From AC-56 sp046730395 (GTDB taxonomy: Bacteria > Actinomycetota > Thermoleophilia > Solirubrobacterales > 70-9): a stretch of 64,000 nt of DNA. How positions within the stretch are numbered: the stretch's first letter is position 1; each line of letters opens with the position of its first letter. Where the stretch lies: NCBI GenBank assembly GCA_046730395.1, contig JBKPIV010000013.1, forward strand, positions 1-64,000, given 5' to 3'. The position numbers and the translations under genes are program-made. Positions 7,150 to 15,857 of the stretch are shown here, in pieces. The notes beneath the pieces were generated by a model. It was not told the origin of the DNA, did no database searches, and saw only the letters and a list, made by a program, of their open reading frames with translations.

Positions 7150-9981
7150 GTGGCCAAGGGGCTGATCGACAAGGCGCTGCGCCTCGGTGAGGGGCGGCAG
7201 TTCAAGGAGTACGAGCGGCGGGTCGACTCGATCAACCGGTTCGAGCCGGAGATGGAGCTGCTCGCCGACGAGGAGATCCGCACCGAGGCGGACGGGCTTC
7301 GCGAGCGCGCGCGCAACGGCGAACCCCTCGACGACCTGCTCGCGGAGGCCTTCGCCCTCTGCCGCGAGGCGGCAAAGCGAACCCTGGGTGAGCGGCATTT
7401 CGACGTGCAGCTGATCGGCGGCATGGTCCTCCACGACGGGTCGATCGCCGAGATGAAGACGGGCGAGGGAAAGACGCTCAGCGCGACCCTCCCGGTGTTC
7501 CTCAACTCGCTCGCCGGCAGGCCGGTCCACCTGGTGACCGTCAATGACTACCTCGCCCGGCGCGACGCGGAGTGGATGGGGCCGATCTACAGGGCGCTCG
7601 GCGTCTCCGTCGGCGCGATCCAGTCCGGCCACGAGCCCGACGTCCGCAAGCAAGCCTACGGATGCGACGTCGTCTACGGCACCAACTCAGAGTTCGGGTT
7701 CGACTACCTGCGCGACAACATGTCGAGCGCCCTCGAGTTCTGCGTCCAGCGCGAGCACGACTACGCGATCGTCGACGAGGTCGACAACATCCTCATCGAT
7801 GAGGCGCGCACGCCGCTGATCATCTCCGGGGCTCCGGAGGCGGCCGCCGACCTCTATTACACCTTCGCCCGGCTGGCGAAGCAGCTGGTCGGCGTGCCGG
7901 CGAAGGAGAAGCTGAAGTCGCGGGGCGAGGAGCGGGACACGACCGACGTCGACTTCGACTACGAGTACGACGAGAAGCACAAGACCGTCGCTCCCACCGA
8001 GCCTGGGGTCGCGAAGGCCGAGCGCTTTCTCGGCGTCGACAACCTGTACGTCTCAGAGCACGGAACGCTCGTGAACCACCTCGTGCAGGCGCTGAAGGCC
8101 GAGTCGCTGTTCCACCGGGACGACGATTACGCGGTGATCGACGGGGAGGTGAAGATCGTCGACGAGTTCACCGGCCGCATCCTCGAGGGGCGGCGCTGGT
8201 CGGAGGGCCTCCACCAGGCGATCGAGGCCAAGGAGGGGGTGCAGATCCGCGAGGAGAACCAGACGCTGGCGACGATCACCCTCCAGAACTACTTTCGCCT
8301 CTACGACAAGCTCGCCGGAATGACCGGTACCGCGCTGACCGAGGCGACCGAGTTCATGAAGATCTACGAGATGCCGGTGGTCGACATCCCGACCAACGAG
8401 CCGATGATCCGCGACGACCACAACGACCAGATTTACAAGACCAAGAACGGCAAATGGAAGGCGGTGATCAGCGAGATCACGGAGCGGCACGAGCGCGGTC
8501 AGCCGATCCTGGTCGGGACGATCTCAGTCGAGGTCTCCGAGATGCTGTCGGCGGAGCTCAAGCGACAGGGCATAGACCACGTGGTCTTGAACGCGAAGCC
8601 CGAGCACGCGCAGCGGGAGGGCGAGACGATTGCCCAGGCGGGCCGGGTGGGCGCGGTGACGATCGCGACCAACATGGCGGGCCGCGGGGTGGACATCAGG
8701 CTCGGCGGCGACCCCGAGCAGCTCGCCAAGGCGGAGCTGCGAAAGCTCGGCGTCTCGCCGGGCGACGAGAGCTACGAGCAGGAGCTCGCGGAGACCCGCG
8801 CCCGCTTCGAGGAGCAATGCCAGGCCGAGGGCCGGCAGGTCATCGACGCAGGCGGCCTGTTCATCTGCGGTACCGAGCGCCATGAGTCGCGACGCATCGA
8901 CAACCAGCTCCGAGGGCGCTCAGGCCGCCAGGGCGATCCGGGTGAGTCGCGCTTCTATCTCTCGGCCGAGGACGAGCTCATCCGCCTCTTCGCCGGCGAT
9001 CGGATCTACAAGATCCTCGACCGCCTCGGACCGGTGGACGAGCACGGCGAGGAGTATCCGCTGGAGGCGAAGATGCTCAGCCGCACGGTGGAGAACGCAC
9101 AGAAGAAGGTCGAGCAGCAGAACTTCCTGATCCGCAAGCGCGTCCTCGAGTACGACGACGTGATGAACGAGCAGCGCCGGGTGATCTACAAGTACCGGCG
9201 CGAGATCCTCGAGGGCCGCGACATGTCGGAGGTCTCGCGCGAGCAGATCAGCGAGGTGATCCGGCGCCTGGTCGAGGAGTACACGCCGGGCGAGGTGTTC
9301 GAGGACTGGGACGTCTCCGGGCTCGTCACCCAGTCCGGTCAGCTCTGGCCGCTGTCGGTTGACGTGATGCAGGCCGAGTTCCCGGTCTCGGATCGGGAGG
9401 CGATCGCCGCGGCGCTGACCGAGGACGCGCTCGCCGCCTACGCCAGGCGCGAGGAGGAGCTGGGCGACGAGCTGATGCGGTATCTGGAGCGACAGATCCT
9501 GCTCCAGATCATCGACGTACGCTGGCGCGAGCACCTCTATGAGATGGACTACCTGCGCGAGGGCATCCACCTGCGGGGCTTCGCGCAGATCGATCCACTC
9601 GTCGCCTACAAGAACGAGGGCTTCACGATGTTCCGCGACCTCATGAACTCCATCTGGGAGGAGTTCGCGCGGATCATCTTCCACGTCGAGGTGAACGTCG
9701 AGCCGGCCGATTTCGAGCCGGAGCCGAGCGCCCGCGAGCAGGAGCTCACCTACGCGGGCGGCGGCCCCGAGCAGCCCTCGGCCATGCAGGAGGCCGCCGG
9801 CGCGGCCGCGGCGAGCGCCGCCGGCGTGGCTCCGCTGGCCGCCGGGGACGGGGCCGGCAACGGGGGTCCGCAGGGCGAGAACCCAACCACGGTCGTCAAG
9901 GCAGACCGCGAGAAGATCGGCCGTAACGATCCGTGCTGGTGCGGATCCGGCAAGAAATACAAGAAGTGTCACGGCGCCTGA
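7150..9981 (+). CDS. secA: Preprotein translocase ATPase SecA
   Basis: 943-residue motor that pushes unfolded preproteins through SecYEG. The DEAD motor shows Walker A in MKTGEGKT (near residue 105), VTVNDYLARRDAEWM, and the DEVD box (IVDEVDNILIDEARTPLIISG). The second motor half has VGTISVE, TNMAGRGVDI and LRGRSGRQGDPG. The helical scaffold follows, and the C-terminus has a glycine/alanine-rich linker and a SEC-C zinc motif (CWCGSGKKYKKCH) that binds SecB or ribosomes. The length matches housekeeping SecA1 rather than the shorter accessory SecA2. GTG start. Confidence 0.97.
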   Translation: MAKGLIDKALRLGEGRQFKEYERRVDSINRFEPEMELLADEEIRTEADGLRERARNGEPLDDLLAEAFALCREAAKRTLGERHFDVQLIGGMVLHDGSIAEMKTGEGKTLSATLPVFLNSLAGRPVHLVTVNDYLARRDAEWMGPIYRALGVSVGAIQSGHEPDVRKQAYGCDVVYGTNSEFGFDYLRDNMSSALEFCVQREHDYAIVDEVDNILIDEARTPLIISGAPEAAADLYYTFARLAKQLVGVPAKEKLKSRGEERDTTDVDFDYEYDEKHKTVAPTEPGVAKAERFLGVDNLYVSEHGTLVNHLVQALKAESLFHRDDDYAVIDGEVKIVDEFTGRILEGRRWSEGLHQAIEAKEGVQIREENQTLATITLQNYFRLYDKLAGMTGTALTEATEFMKIYEMPVVDIPTNEPMIRDDHNDQIYKTKNGKWKAVISEITERHERGQPILVGTISVEVSEMLSAELKRQGIDHVVLNAKPEHAQREGETIAQAGRVGAVTIATNMAGRGVDIRLGGDPEQLAKAELRKLGVSPGDESYEQELAETRARFEEQCQAEGRQVIDAGGLFICGTERHESRRIDNQLRGRSGRQGDPGESRFYLSAEDELIRLFAGDRIYKILDRLGPVDEHGEEYPLEAKMLSRTVENAQKKVEQQNFLIRKRVLEYDDVMNEQRRVIYKYRREILEGRDMSEVSREQISEVIRRLVEEYTPGEVFEDWDVSGLVTQSGQLWPLSVDVMQAEFPVSDREAIAAALTEDALAAYARREEELGDELMRYLERQILLQIIDVRWREHLYEMDYLREGIHLRGFAQIDPLVAYKNEGFTMFRDLMNSIWEEFARIIFHVEVNVEPADFEPEPSAREQELTYAGGGPEQPSAMQEAAGAAAASAAGVAPLAAGDGAGNGGPQGENPTTVVKADREKIGRNDPCWCGSGKKYKKCHGA

Positions 9982-10008
9982 GCGGCGTCCGGAGCCCTGG
10001 CCGCTGAG

Positions 10009-10632
10009 CTGTCCCTAGCCGGCGGTCCGGATGGACGCCGTCGCTGCTCGTGGGCGGTCTCCGCGCCGGAATACCTCGCCTACCACGACGACGAATGGGG
10101 ACGGCCCGTGGTGGACGACCGCCTGCTGTACGAGCGCCTGTGCCTCGAGGCGTTTCAGTCCGGGCTCTCCTGGCTCACGATCCTGCGCAAGCGCGAGGCG
10201 TTCAGGGAGGCATTCGCGAATTTTGAGATCGAAGCGGTGGCCGCATTCGATGGAGCGGACGTGCGTCGGCTAGTGGCCGATGCGGGAATCGTCCGCAACC
10301 GCGCCAAGATCGACGCGGCGATCGCCAACGCCGAGGCCGCGTTGCGCTTGGGCGACGAGGGCGAATCGCTGTCCCGTCTGGTCTGGTCGTTCGCATCGAA
10401 GCGGCGGCGAACGCCGCGCCGCGGATCCGATATTCCGGCGACCACCCCGGAATCGACGGCGCTCGCCCGGGAGCTCAAGCGGCGCGGCTTTCGCTTCGTC
10501 GGCCCGACGACCGTGTATGCGCTGATGCAGGCGTGCGGCCTCGTCAACGACCACATCGCCGGCTGTGCCGTCCGCCGCGCGGTCGAGGAGGAGCGGCGAC
10601 GCGTCGCGGGCTCGGTTCGCGACACCTCCTAA
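10009..10632 (+). CDS. tag: DNA-3-methyladenine glycosylase I, start codon anomalous
   Basis: Excises 3-methyladenine from alkylated DNA. Reading upstream of the first canonical in-frame start (GTG 10108), the frame encodes RRRCSWAVSAPEYLAYHDDEWG, the conserved Tag N-terminus that supplies the first zinc ligands (Cys in RCSW, His in YHDDEW). The C-terminal CGLVNDHIAGC supplies the other His and Cys. The protein must therefore start upstream, yet no ATG, GTG or TTG lies in frame after the secA stop. CTG at 10009 or 9997 is possible. An ATG at 10031 is in the wrong frame and would give MDA-RCSWA with a single added base. So either a non-canonical start or a one-base indel. Glycosylase core LSWLTILRKREAF and FVGPTTVYALMQA are intact. 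Confidence 0.82.
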   Translation: MSLAGGPDGRRRCSWAVSAPEYLAYHDDEWGRPVVDDRLLYERLCLEAFQSGLSWLTILRKREAFREAFANFEIEAVAAFDGADVRRLVADAGIVRNRAKIDAAIANAEAALRLGDEGESLSRLVWSFASKRRRTPRRGSDIPATTPESTALARELKRRGFRFVGPTTVYALMQACGLVNDHIAGCAVRRAVEEERRRVAGSVRDTS

Positions 10633-10635
10633 GCT
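10630..10635 (+). promoter_or_regulatory. Candidate leaderless -10 hexamer (TAAGCT) for prfB
   Basis: TAAGCT overlaps the tag stop codon and ends 7 nt before the prfB ATG at 10643. There is no purine-rich ribosome-binding site in the gap, which favours leaderless transcription. Confidence 0.35.
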
Positions 10636-10642
10636 CTGTGTG

Positions 10643-11753
10643 ATGGCCGAGGCCGTATCCCGAGAGAGCGTGTCCGCGCGGCTCGCGGCAGCCCGCGAGG
10701 GCCTGACGCTGCTCGCGGACTACCTTTGACCCGGCCAGGCTCGAGTCCAAGCTAGAGCGGCTCGAGCGGGACATGCAGCGTCCCGGCTTCTGGGACGACT
10801 CCGATGGGGCGGCGCGAACCTCCACGCAGCACGCGGACATGCAGCGGCGGCTCCAGACCTTTCGATCCCTGGAGTCGGACCTGGCCGATCTGGAGGAGCT
10901 CGCGGAGCTCTCAACCGACGACCCGGAGTTGGCGGGCGAGGTCGAGTCGCAGCTCGAGTCGATCGAGCGGCGCCTGGCGACGCTCGAGGAGGCAAGGCTC
11001 TTCAATGGTCGCTACGACGCCGGCGACGCGGTGGTCACCATTCGCTCCGGCGCCGGGGGAACGGACTCACAGGATTGGGCCGAGATGCTGTTGCGCATGT
11101 ACCTGCGCTGGGCCGAACGACGCGGGTTCGAGGTCGAGATGAAGGAGGCGTCTCCGGGTGAGGAGGCCGGACTGAAGTCCGCGACCTTCATCGCGCGGGG
11201 AGAGAACGCCTACGGCCTGTTCGCCGCGGAGCGGGGGGTGCATCGCCTGGTGCGAATCTCTCCCTTCGACGCCTCCAGACGCCGCCACACCGCGTTCGCT
11301 CAGGTCGACGTGGCGCCCCTGGTGGATGACGACGTCGAGGTGGCGATCGACGAGGAGGACCTGCGCGTTGACACCTACCGTGCGTCAGGGGCGGGCGGTC
11401 AGCACGTCAACAAGACCGACTCGGCGGTTCGGGTCACTCACATACCCACGGGGATCGTGGTCCAGTGCCAGAACGAGCGCTCGCAGGCTCAGAATAAGGC
11501 GACCGCGATGCGCCTCCTGCGGGCGCGGCTCCTGGAGGAGGAGGAGCGGCGGCAGGCGGAGGAGCTGGCGGCCGAGCGCGGCCAGCAGAAGGCCGCCGAG
11601 TGGGGCTCGCAGATCCGGAGCTACACACTCCATCCCTCCACTCGGGTCAAGGACCACCGCACCGGATACGAGGTCGGCGACGCGCAGCGGGTCCTGGACG
11701 GCGATCTGGACGGATTCATCCGCGAGTACCTCCTGAAGAGCGCCGCCGGGTAG
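10643..11753 (+). CDS. prfB: Peptide chain release factor 2, programmed +1 frameshift
   Basis: RF2 terminates translation at UGA and UAA. Codons from ATG 10643 give about 28 residues (MAEAVSRESVSARL...) ending at an in-frame TGA at 10727. Reading continues one base later at 10728 (DPARLESKLERLE) to 11753, for a total of about 369 residues. This is the classic RF2 autoregulation, in which scarce RF2 lets the ribosome slip at CUU-UGA-C. Domain landmarks include RPGFWDD, the SPF recognition motif in RISPFDASRRR, and the catalytic loop GAGGQHVNKTDSAVR. The sequence should be annotated as a join of 10643-10726 and 10728-11753. Confidence 0.95.
10724..10730 (+). other. prfB programmed frameshift site CTTTGAC
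   Basis: CTT TGA C is the canonical RF2 slippage heptamer. In many bacteria a Shine-Dalgarno-like AGGGGG precedes it by 3 nt and stimulates shifting; here the preceding bases are GCGGACTAC, with at best a weak GCGGA match. The enhancer therefore appears degraded. Confidence 0.85.
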
Positions 11754-11759
11754 ACCGCC

Positions 11760-11765
11760 TAACGT
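11760..11765 (+). promoter_or_regulatory. Candidate leaderless -10 hexamer (TAACGT) for the FIST gene
   Basis: TAACGT ends 8 nt before the ATG at 11774. The intervening TTCGGGGC is not a good ribosome-binding site. It lies in the 20-nt gap after prfB, suggesting the FIST gene has its own promoter. Confidence 0.35.
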
Positions 11766-11773
11766 TTCGGGGC

Positions 11774-12934
11774 ATGGCCGTCACGGTCGCGGTTGGTTTG
11801 TCGGAGAGCTTTGACGCCGTCGAGGCGTTCTCGGAGGCGGCCGGGCAGGCGGCAACCGGCCTCGATGCGCCCTGCGACCTCTGCCTCGTGTTCGCCGGGG
11901 CCCCGCACCTCGGCCACGGCAAGTGGATTCTCTCGACGGTGCACGAGGTACTTGCGCCGCGGCGTCTGATCGGATGTGGGGCGGGCGGCGTCGTCGGCCC
12001 AGGACGTGAAATCGAGGAGGGTCCCGCGGCCGTGGTCTGGGCGGCGTCGATGCCGGGCGCCGAGCTCTCGACCCATCACTTCGAGGTCGAGCAGCGGGGC
12101 GACGGCTTCCGCGTCCTCGGCATCCCGGACGGCGAGGACCTCGGCGAAGCGATGGTCGTCCTGGCCGACCCCTACAGCTTCGCGACCGAGGCGCTCCTCG
12201 AGCGCCTCGCGGAGCTCGCGCCTGGAATGCCGGTGCTCGGGGGCCTGGCGAGCGCGGCCGCCGCGGGGTCCGCGTCGCTCTTCCGCGATGGTGACGTAGT
12301 CGGCGGGGGAGCTGTCGCGTGCTCGCTGTCGGGGGTGTCCCTGATGCCCTGCGTATCGCAGGGCGCGCTTCCAGTGGGCCCGGAGATGACGATCACCGCG
12401 GCGGAGGGCAACGTGATCGCGGAGCTCGCGTCAAAGCCCGCGATCGAGCGACTACAGGAGGCGATCGGCAGCCTCGATCCCCGCGAGCAGCGCCTCGCCG
12501 CCGCGGGGCTGATGTTGGGAATAGTGATCGAGGAGAACCGCCCCGAGTATCGGCGTGGCGACTTCCTCGTGCGCCCGGTCCTCGGCGCGGACACCGAGGC
12601 GGGAACGATCGCCGTCGGCGAGCGCGTGCGGATCGGCCAGACGGTTCGCATGCACGTGCGCGACGGCGCCTCGGCCGACGAGGACCTGCGCGATGCTCTC
12701 CGCACGCAGGTGGCGGCGCTCGGCGACTCGCCCGCCGCGGGGGTCCTCGTCTTCACCTGCAACGGGCGCGGCTCCCACATGTTCGAGGTCCCCGATCACG
12801 ACGCGATGGCGATCGAGGGCGCCCTGGGCGTCCCGGCCGGGGGGTTCTTCTGCGCCGGCGAGATCGGGCCAGTCGGTGGGAGCAACTTCCTTCACGGCTT
12901 CACCGCGACGATGGCCGTTTTCCCCAGGGACTAA
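11774..12934 (+). CDS. FIST-domain protein
   Basis: 386 residues with the FIST_N plus FIST_C architecture, a putative small-molecule (possibly amino-acid) sensing module found alone or fused to signalling domains. Indicators are LIGCGAGGVVGPGREIE, PVLGGLASA, a duplicated central region, and the C-terminal TCNGRGSHMFEVPDHDA with GGFFCAGEIGPVGG, the typical FIST_C end. No membrane or output domain is attached, so it is a soluble stand-alone sensor. The ATG at 11774 is 20 nt after prfB. Ligand unknown. It ends 8 nt before nadC and may be co-transcribed with it. Confidence 0.82.
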   Translation: MAVTVAVGLSESFDAVEAFSEAAGQAATGLDAPCDLCLVFAGAPHLGHGKWILSTVHEVLAPRRLIGCGAGGVVGPGREIEEGPAAVVWAASMPGAELSTHHFEVEQRGDGFRVLGIPDGEDLGEAMVVLADPYSFATEALLERLAELAPGMPVLGGLASAAAAGSASLFRDGDVVGGGAVACSLSGVSLMPCVSQGALPVGPEMTITAAEGNVIAELASKPAIERLQEAIGSLDPREQRLAAAGLMLGIVIEENRPEYRRGDFLVRPVLGADTEAGTIAVGERVRIGQTVRMHVRDGASADEDLRDALRTQVAALGDSPAAGVLVFTCNGRGSHMFEVPDHDAMAIEGALGVPAGGFFCAGEIGPVGGSNFLHGFTATMAVFPRD

Positions 12935-12942
12935 ATCGTCTG

Positions 12943-13797
12943 GTGGATACGGAGCTCCAGGACCTCGTCGCCCGCGCGTTGGCCGAGGACGTCGGGGCAG
13001 GCGACGTGACCAGCGAGGCGACGGTCGCACCCGGCGCACGGGCGGCCGCGAGGATCTTCCAGAAGGACCCGGGAGTCCTGTTCGGACTCGAGATCGCCGC
13101 CGAGGTCTTCAGGCAGGCGGGCGCGGGCGAACTCGAGCGATTGAAGCCCGAGGGGGAGTGGCGCGACGCCGTGCCCGTCGACGTCGCGGCGGTGAGCGGG
13201 CGGGCCCGGGCGCTGCTCCTCGCGGAGCGAACGGCGCTCAACTTCCTCTGCCACCTGTCCGGAATCGCGACGCTCACGGCCAGATTCGTGGATGCGGTTC
13301 GCGGCACCGGCGCGACGATCCTGGACACTCGCAAGACCACGCCGGGCCTTCGCGCGCTCGAGAAGCAGGCCGTCGCGGCGGGCGGGGGCCGCAACCACAG
13401 GATGGGCCTCCACGACGCGGTCCTGATCAAGGAGAACCACGTGGCGCTCGCCGGGGGCCTCGCGCGCGCCGTCCGGCTCGCCCAAGGGGCCCAGCACACG
13501 CTCCAGGTGGAAGTGGAGTGCGCGACCGCCGCGGAGGTCGAGGCAGGCCTGGAGAGCGGCGCGGACAGGCTCCTGCTCGACAACATGGGGCTCGGGGAGC
13601 TGCGCGCGGCCGTCGCGGCCCGGGACGCGGCCGCAAGGGCGCACGGGCCGACCGCGACGCTCGAGGCATCCGGCGGCATCACGCTCTCGAACGCGGCCGA
13701 GATCGCCGCCACCGGAGTCGATTTCATCTCGGTTGGGGCACTCACCCACTCCGCGCCCGCGCTCGACCTGAGCATGCTGCTGGAGCCGGCGGAGTGA
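12943..13797 (+). CDS. nadC: Nicotinate-nucleotide pyrophosphorylase (carboxylating)
   Basis: Makes nicotinate mononucleotide from quinolinate and PRPP in de novo NAD synthesis. 284 residues, full length. Landmarks are LAEDVGAGDVTSEATV at the N-terminus, LNFLCHLSGIATLT, the substrate-binding DTRKTTPGLR and GGGRNHRMGLHDAVLIKENH, then VEVECAT, LLLDNMG and the C-terminal ASGGI with ISVGALTHS. The GTG at 12943 is the best start. The partner nadA lies 3 kb downstream behind unrelated genes; no nadB is visible in the window. Confidence 0.94.
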   Translation: MDTELQDLVARALAEDVGAGDVTSEATVAPGARAAARIFQKDPGVLFGLEIAAEVFRQAGAGELERLKPEGEWRDAVPVDVAAVSGRARALLLAERTALNFLCHLSGIATLTARFVDAVRGTGATILDTRKTTPGLRALEKQAVAAGGGRNHRMGLHDAVLIKENHVALAGGLARAVRLAQGAQHTLQVEVECATAAEVEAGLESGADRLLLDNMGLGELRAAVAARDAAARAHGPTATLEASGGITLSNAAEIAATGVDFISVGALTHSAPALDLSMLLEPAE

Positions 13798-13875
13798 GGC
13801 GCGAGCTGGTCAGGCGATGAACGATGAGACCAGGCCCGCTGCCGGCCGTCCCGGACGAGCGCACCTCGACCTGGT

Positions 13876-13924
13876 GCCGAGGGCCGAATTCCGCGCCACT
13901 GTCTCACGAAATTCGGCCCTCGGC
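13876..13924. terminator. 15-bp perfect inverted repeat, likely bidirectional terminator
   Basis: Arms 13876-13890 (GCCGAGGGCCGAATT) and 13910-13924 pair perfectly around a 19-nt loop. It lies between nadC (plus) and a convergent minus-strand gene ending at 13937, where a two-way terminator is expected. There is no U-tract on either side, as is common in high-GC actinobacteria. Confidence 0.65.
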
Positions 13925-13936
13925 GGAGGCGGGAGG

Positions 13937-15145
13937 TCAGCCGAGCAGCGCCGGACGGTAGCGGGCGATCCGCATCTTGGCGTGCGGGAGCACCTTTAGG
14001 ACCTTATGGCGATGGGCCTTCGCCCGCTTGGGGTTGCTGACCACGTAGAGGTTCACGAACAGGGGGATCGGGCGGCCCCGGCGGCTGCGGGCGTCGCGGA
14101 GCATTCGCAGGACGCCAACCTTCGTGTAAGGGCAGGGGGTTTGGACACGCGTGCAGTTTGAGCCGTTCGTCTCCGCGATCTCGCCGTGCAGGGAGGCCAT
14201 CCGCGCCACCCTCCTGCCGCTGGTCGTGGCGTGGCGGCCGCGGGCCAGGATGAGGTGGGTCGTCACCCTGGCGCTGTAGGGGAGCCCCGAGACGCTGGTC
14301 CGCATCCTGGCCAGCACCGCGAGCTGAGTTCCCTTTCGGAGCCCGCCGAGGCGCCGGGACAGGACCACCGTAGGGGTCTGGTCGAGCGGAATCCTCGCGT
14401 GCCGGCGCTTGCCCGTCCTCAGCACCGGGGCCGGAGGTTGGGCACCAGGCCGAAGGCGGATGGCGTTGATCCGCCCCTTGTCCTGGAGGACGTGACCGTT
14501 GGGCTTATTCGCGCCGATGATCAGCCGGTCGCCGCCGCGGGCACGGCGGCTGTGCGCGTCGACCACGAAGTTGACGTGGCAGGCGTTCGGCCGGCAGGGC
14601 AGCGCCGCAGCGCTTGGGATCGTGATCGATGGGTGCTTGAAGACGAGCACGCAATGGTGCTGGCGGTCGGCGAGCGGCTTGCCCTTGCAGCTGATGACCT
14701 TCCGGCCGGTGACCGCCCGCGCCTGCTCGCCGCCCGCGATCCGGGGCCCCGCCGCAAGTACGAGCTTCCATCCCACACGTGGATTGAAGAAGTAGGGCGG
14801 CCCTACGCAGGAAGGATCGGGCCGGAAGCAGTTGACCGTGACCTGAAGCTCGGCGCTCAACCTGAGCCGGTCCCCGGCAGCGAGGCCCGGGAGCTTGTGC
14901 GGGCCCATCGACATGACGACGCGCGGCTTCGCCCCCGCGCGGCGGGTGATCGGGATCGTCCTGCGCGTCTCGGAATGGTCGCCAGTGGTCGCCACCAGCA
15001 CTCGGGGCTCCCCGTTGCCGTTCGCCTCCGCGAGCTCCGAGATCTCGTGGGCGGCGAGGCCGAGCGCGCCGGCGGCGACCGCCAGCGCCACGAGTCTTCG
15101 GGGCGTGCCGACATCGCGGAAGGCTCCTCGCGCACGGCCCGCCAT
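13937..15145 (-). CDS. Exported protein of unknown function
   Basis: 402 residues from the ATG at 15145 (MAGRARGAF). A basic start is followed by a hydrophobic stretch (LVALAVAAGALGLAAHEI, about residues 17-35), so it is secreted or anchored by one N-terminal helix. The rest is basic and beta-strand-like, with scattered Cys (VNCFRPDPSCVGPPYFF, CRPNACHVNFVVDAH, NCTRVQTPCPY) that could form disulfides outside the cell. No family recognised. The open frame extends upstream, but residues before 15145 are Arg/Ser-rich and lack a signal-peptide pattern. It overlaps no neighbour and ends beside the shared terminator. Confidence 0.6.
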   Translation of the reverse strand: MAGRARGAFRDVGTPRRLVALAVAAGALGLAAHEISELAEANGNGEPRVLVATTGDHSETRRTIPITRRAGAKPRVVMSMGPHKLPGLAAGDRLRLSAELQVTVNCFRPDPSCVGPPYFFNPRVGWKLVLAAGPRIAGGEQARAVTGRKVISCKGKPLADRQHHCVLVFKHPSITIPSAAALPCRPNACHVNFVVDAHSRRARGGDRLIIGANKPNGHVLQDKGRINAIRLRPGAQPPAPVLRTGKRRHARIPLDQTPTVVLSRRLGGLRKGTQLAVLARMRTSVSGLPYSARVTTHLILARGRHATTSGRRVARMASLHGEIAETNGSNCTRVQTPCPYTKVGVLRMLRDARSRRGRPIPLFVNLYVVSNPKRAKAHRHKVLKVLPHAKMRIARYRPALLG

Positions 15146-15236
15146 CACAACCGGTGATGAGTATGGCGGGATAGAGTCGCGGCCATGGCATCGAACACCG
15201 AGCTCTGTGAGTAAACGCCCAGTGCATGAAGCGCGG

Positions 15237-15746
15237 ATGAAAGACGACCTGCGCCGCAGGCGCGAGGAGCTCGTGACCCGGCACATGGAGTCCGAGAACC
15301 GGCATGAGTACGAGGCGACGATCGAGACCTTCGACCAACCCCGCTACGAGCTGATCGGCACCGGCGACGTCTACGACGGCCCCGAGGAGGTGGCGCGCTA
15401 CTTCGAGGAGACCCGCACCGCGTTTCCGGACCAGCGCAACGAGCTGATCGCGCTCCACCACGCCGACGACGCGGTGATCGTCGAGGCCAACCTGTACGGG
15501 ACCCACGACGGACCATTCCGCGGCTTGCCTGCGACCGGCCGCAAGTTCGAGATGCGGTTCTGCGCGATCTTCGTGTTCGAGGAGGATCGTCTCGTCTGCG
15601 AGCGCGTCTACTTCGACGCTAATACGGTCCTGCGCCAGCTCGGCATCGCTCGCGACCCCCTGTCGATCGGCGGCCGGGCGGCGACGGTGCTCAACCACCC
15701 GCTGACCATCGGTCGAGCCGTGACTCGACAGCTCCTTCGCCGGTAA
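15237..15746 (+). CDS. NTF2-like / SnoaL-type polyketide-cyclase-fold protein
   Basis: 169 residues. The pattern YEATIETFDQPRYELIGTGDVYDGPEEVARYFEETRTAFPD is typical of SnoaL-like members of the NTF2 fold: a helical start, then a cone-shaped beta-sheet ending in FVFEEDRLVCERVYFDANTVLRQLG. Such proteins bind or isomerise small hydrophobic ligands or act as uncharacterised single-domain enzymes. The ATG at 15237 begins MKDDLRRRREEL; in-frame GTGs at 15207 and 15222 could add ten residues. It starts about 90 nt from the divergent secreted-protein gene. Confidence 0.72.
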   Translation: MKDDLRRRREELVTRHMESENRHEYEATIETFDQPRYELIGTGDVYDGPEEVARYFEETRTAFPDQRNELIALHHADDAVIVEANLYGTHDGPFRGLPATGRKFEMRFCAIFVFEEDRLVCERVYFDANTVLRQLGIARDPLSIGGRAATVLNHPLTIGRAVTRQLLRR

Positions 15747-15786
15747 GGAGAAGCAGGCACTTTGACCACACCGCAAGCGGCCAACC

Positions 15787-15825
15787 TTCGCGTTTCGCAT
15801 CCGGGGGGTGGACGCAACACGCGAA
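15787..15825. terminator. Weak inverted repeat between convergent genes
   Basis: TTCGCGT (15787-15793) and ACGCGAA (15819-15825) pair across a long loop; a small GACGC-TCG-GCGTC hairpin follows at 15831-15843. Together they lie between convergent genes and may act in termination. The evidence is modest. Confidence 0.3.
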
Positions 15826-15857
15826 AGTTCGACGCTCGGCGTCCCCGCCTTCCCTGA

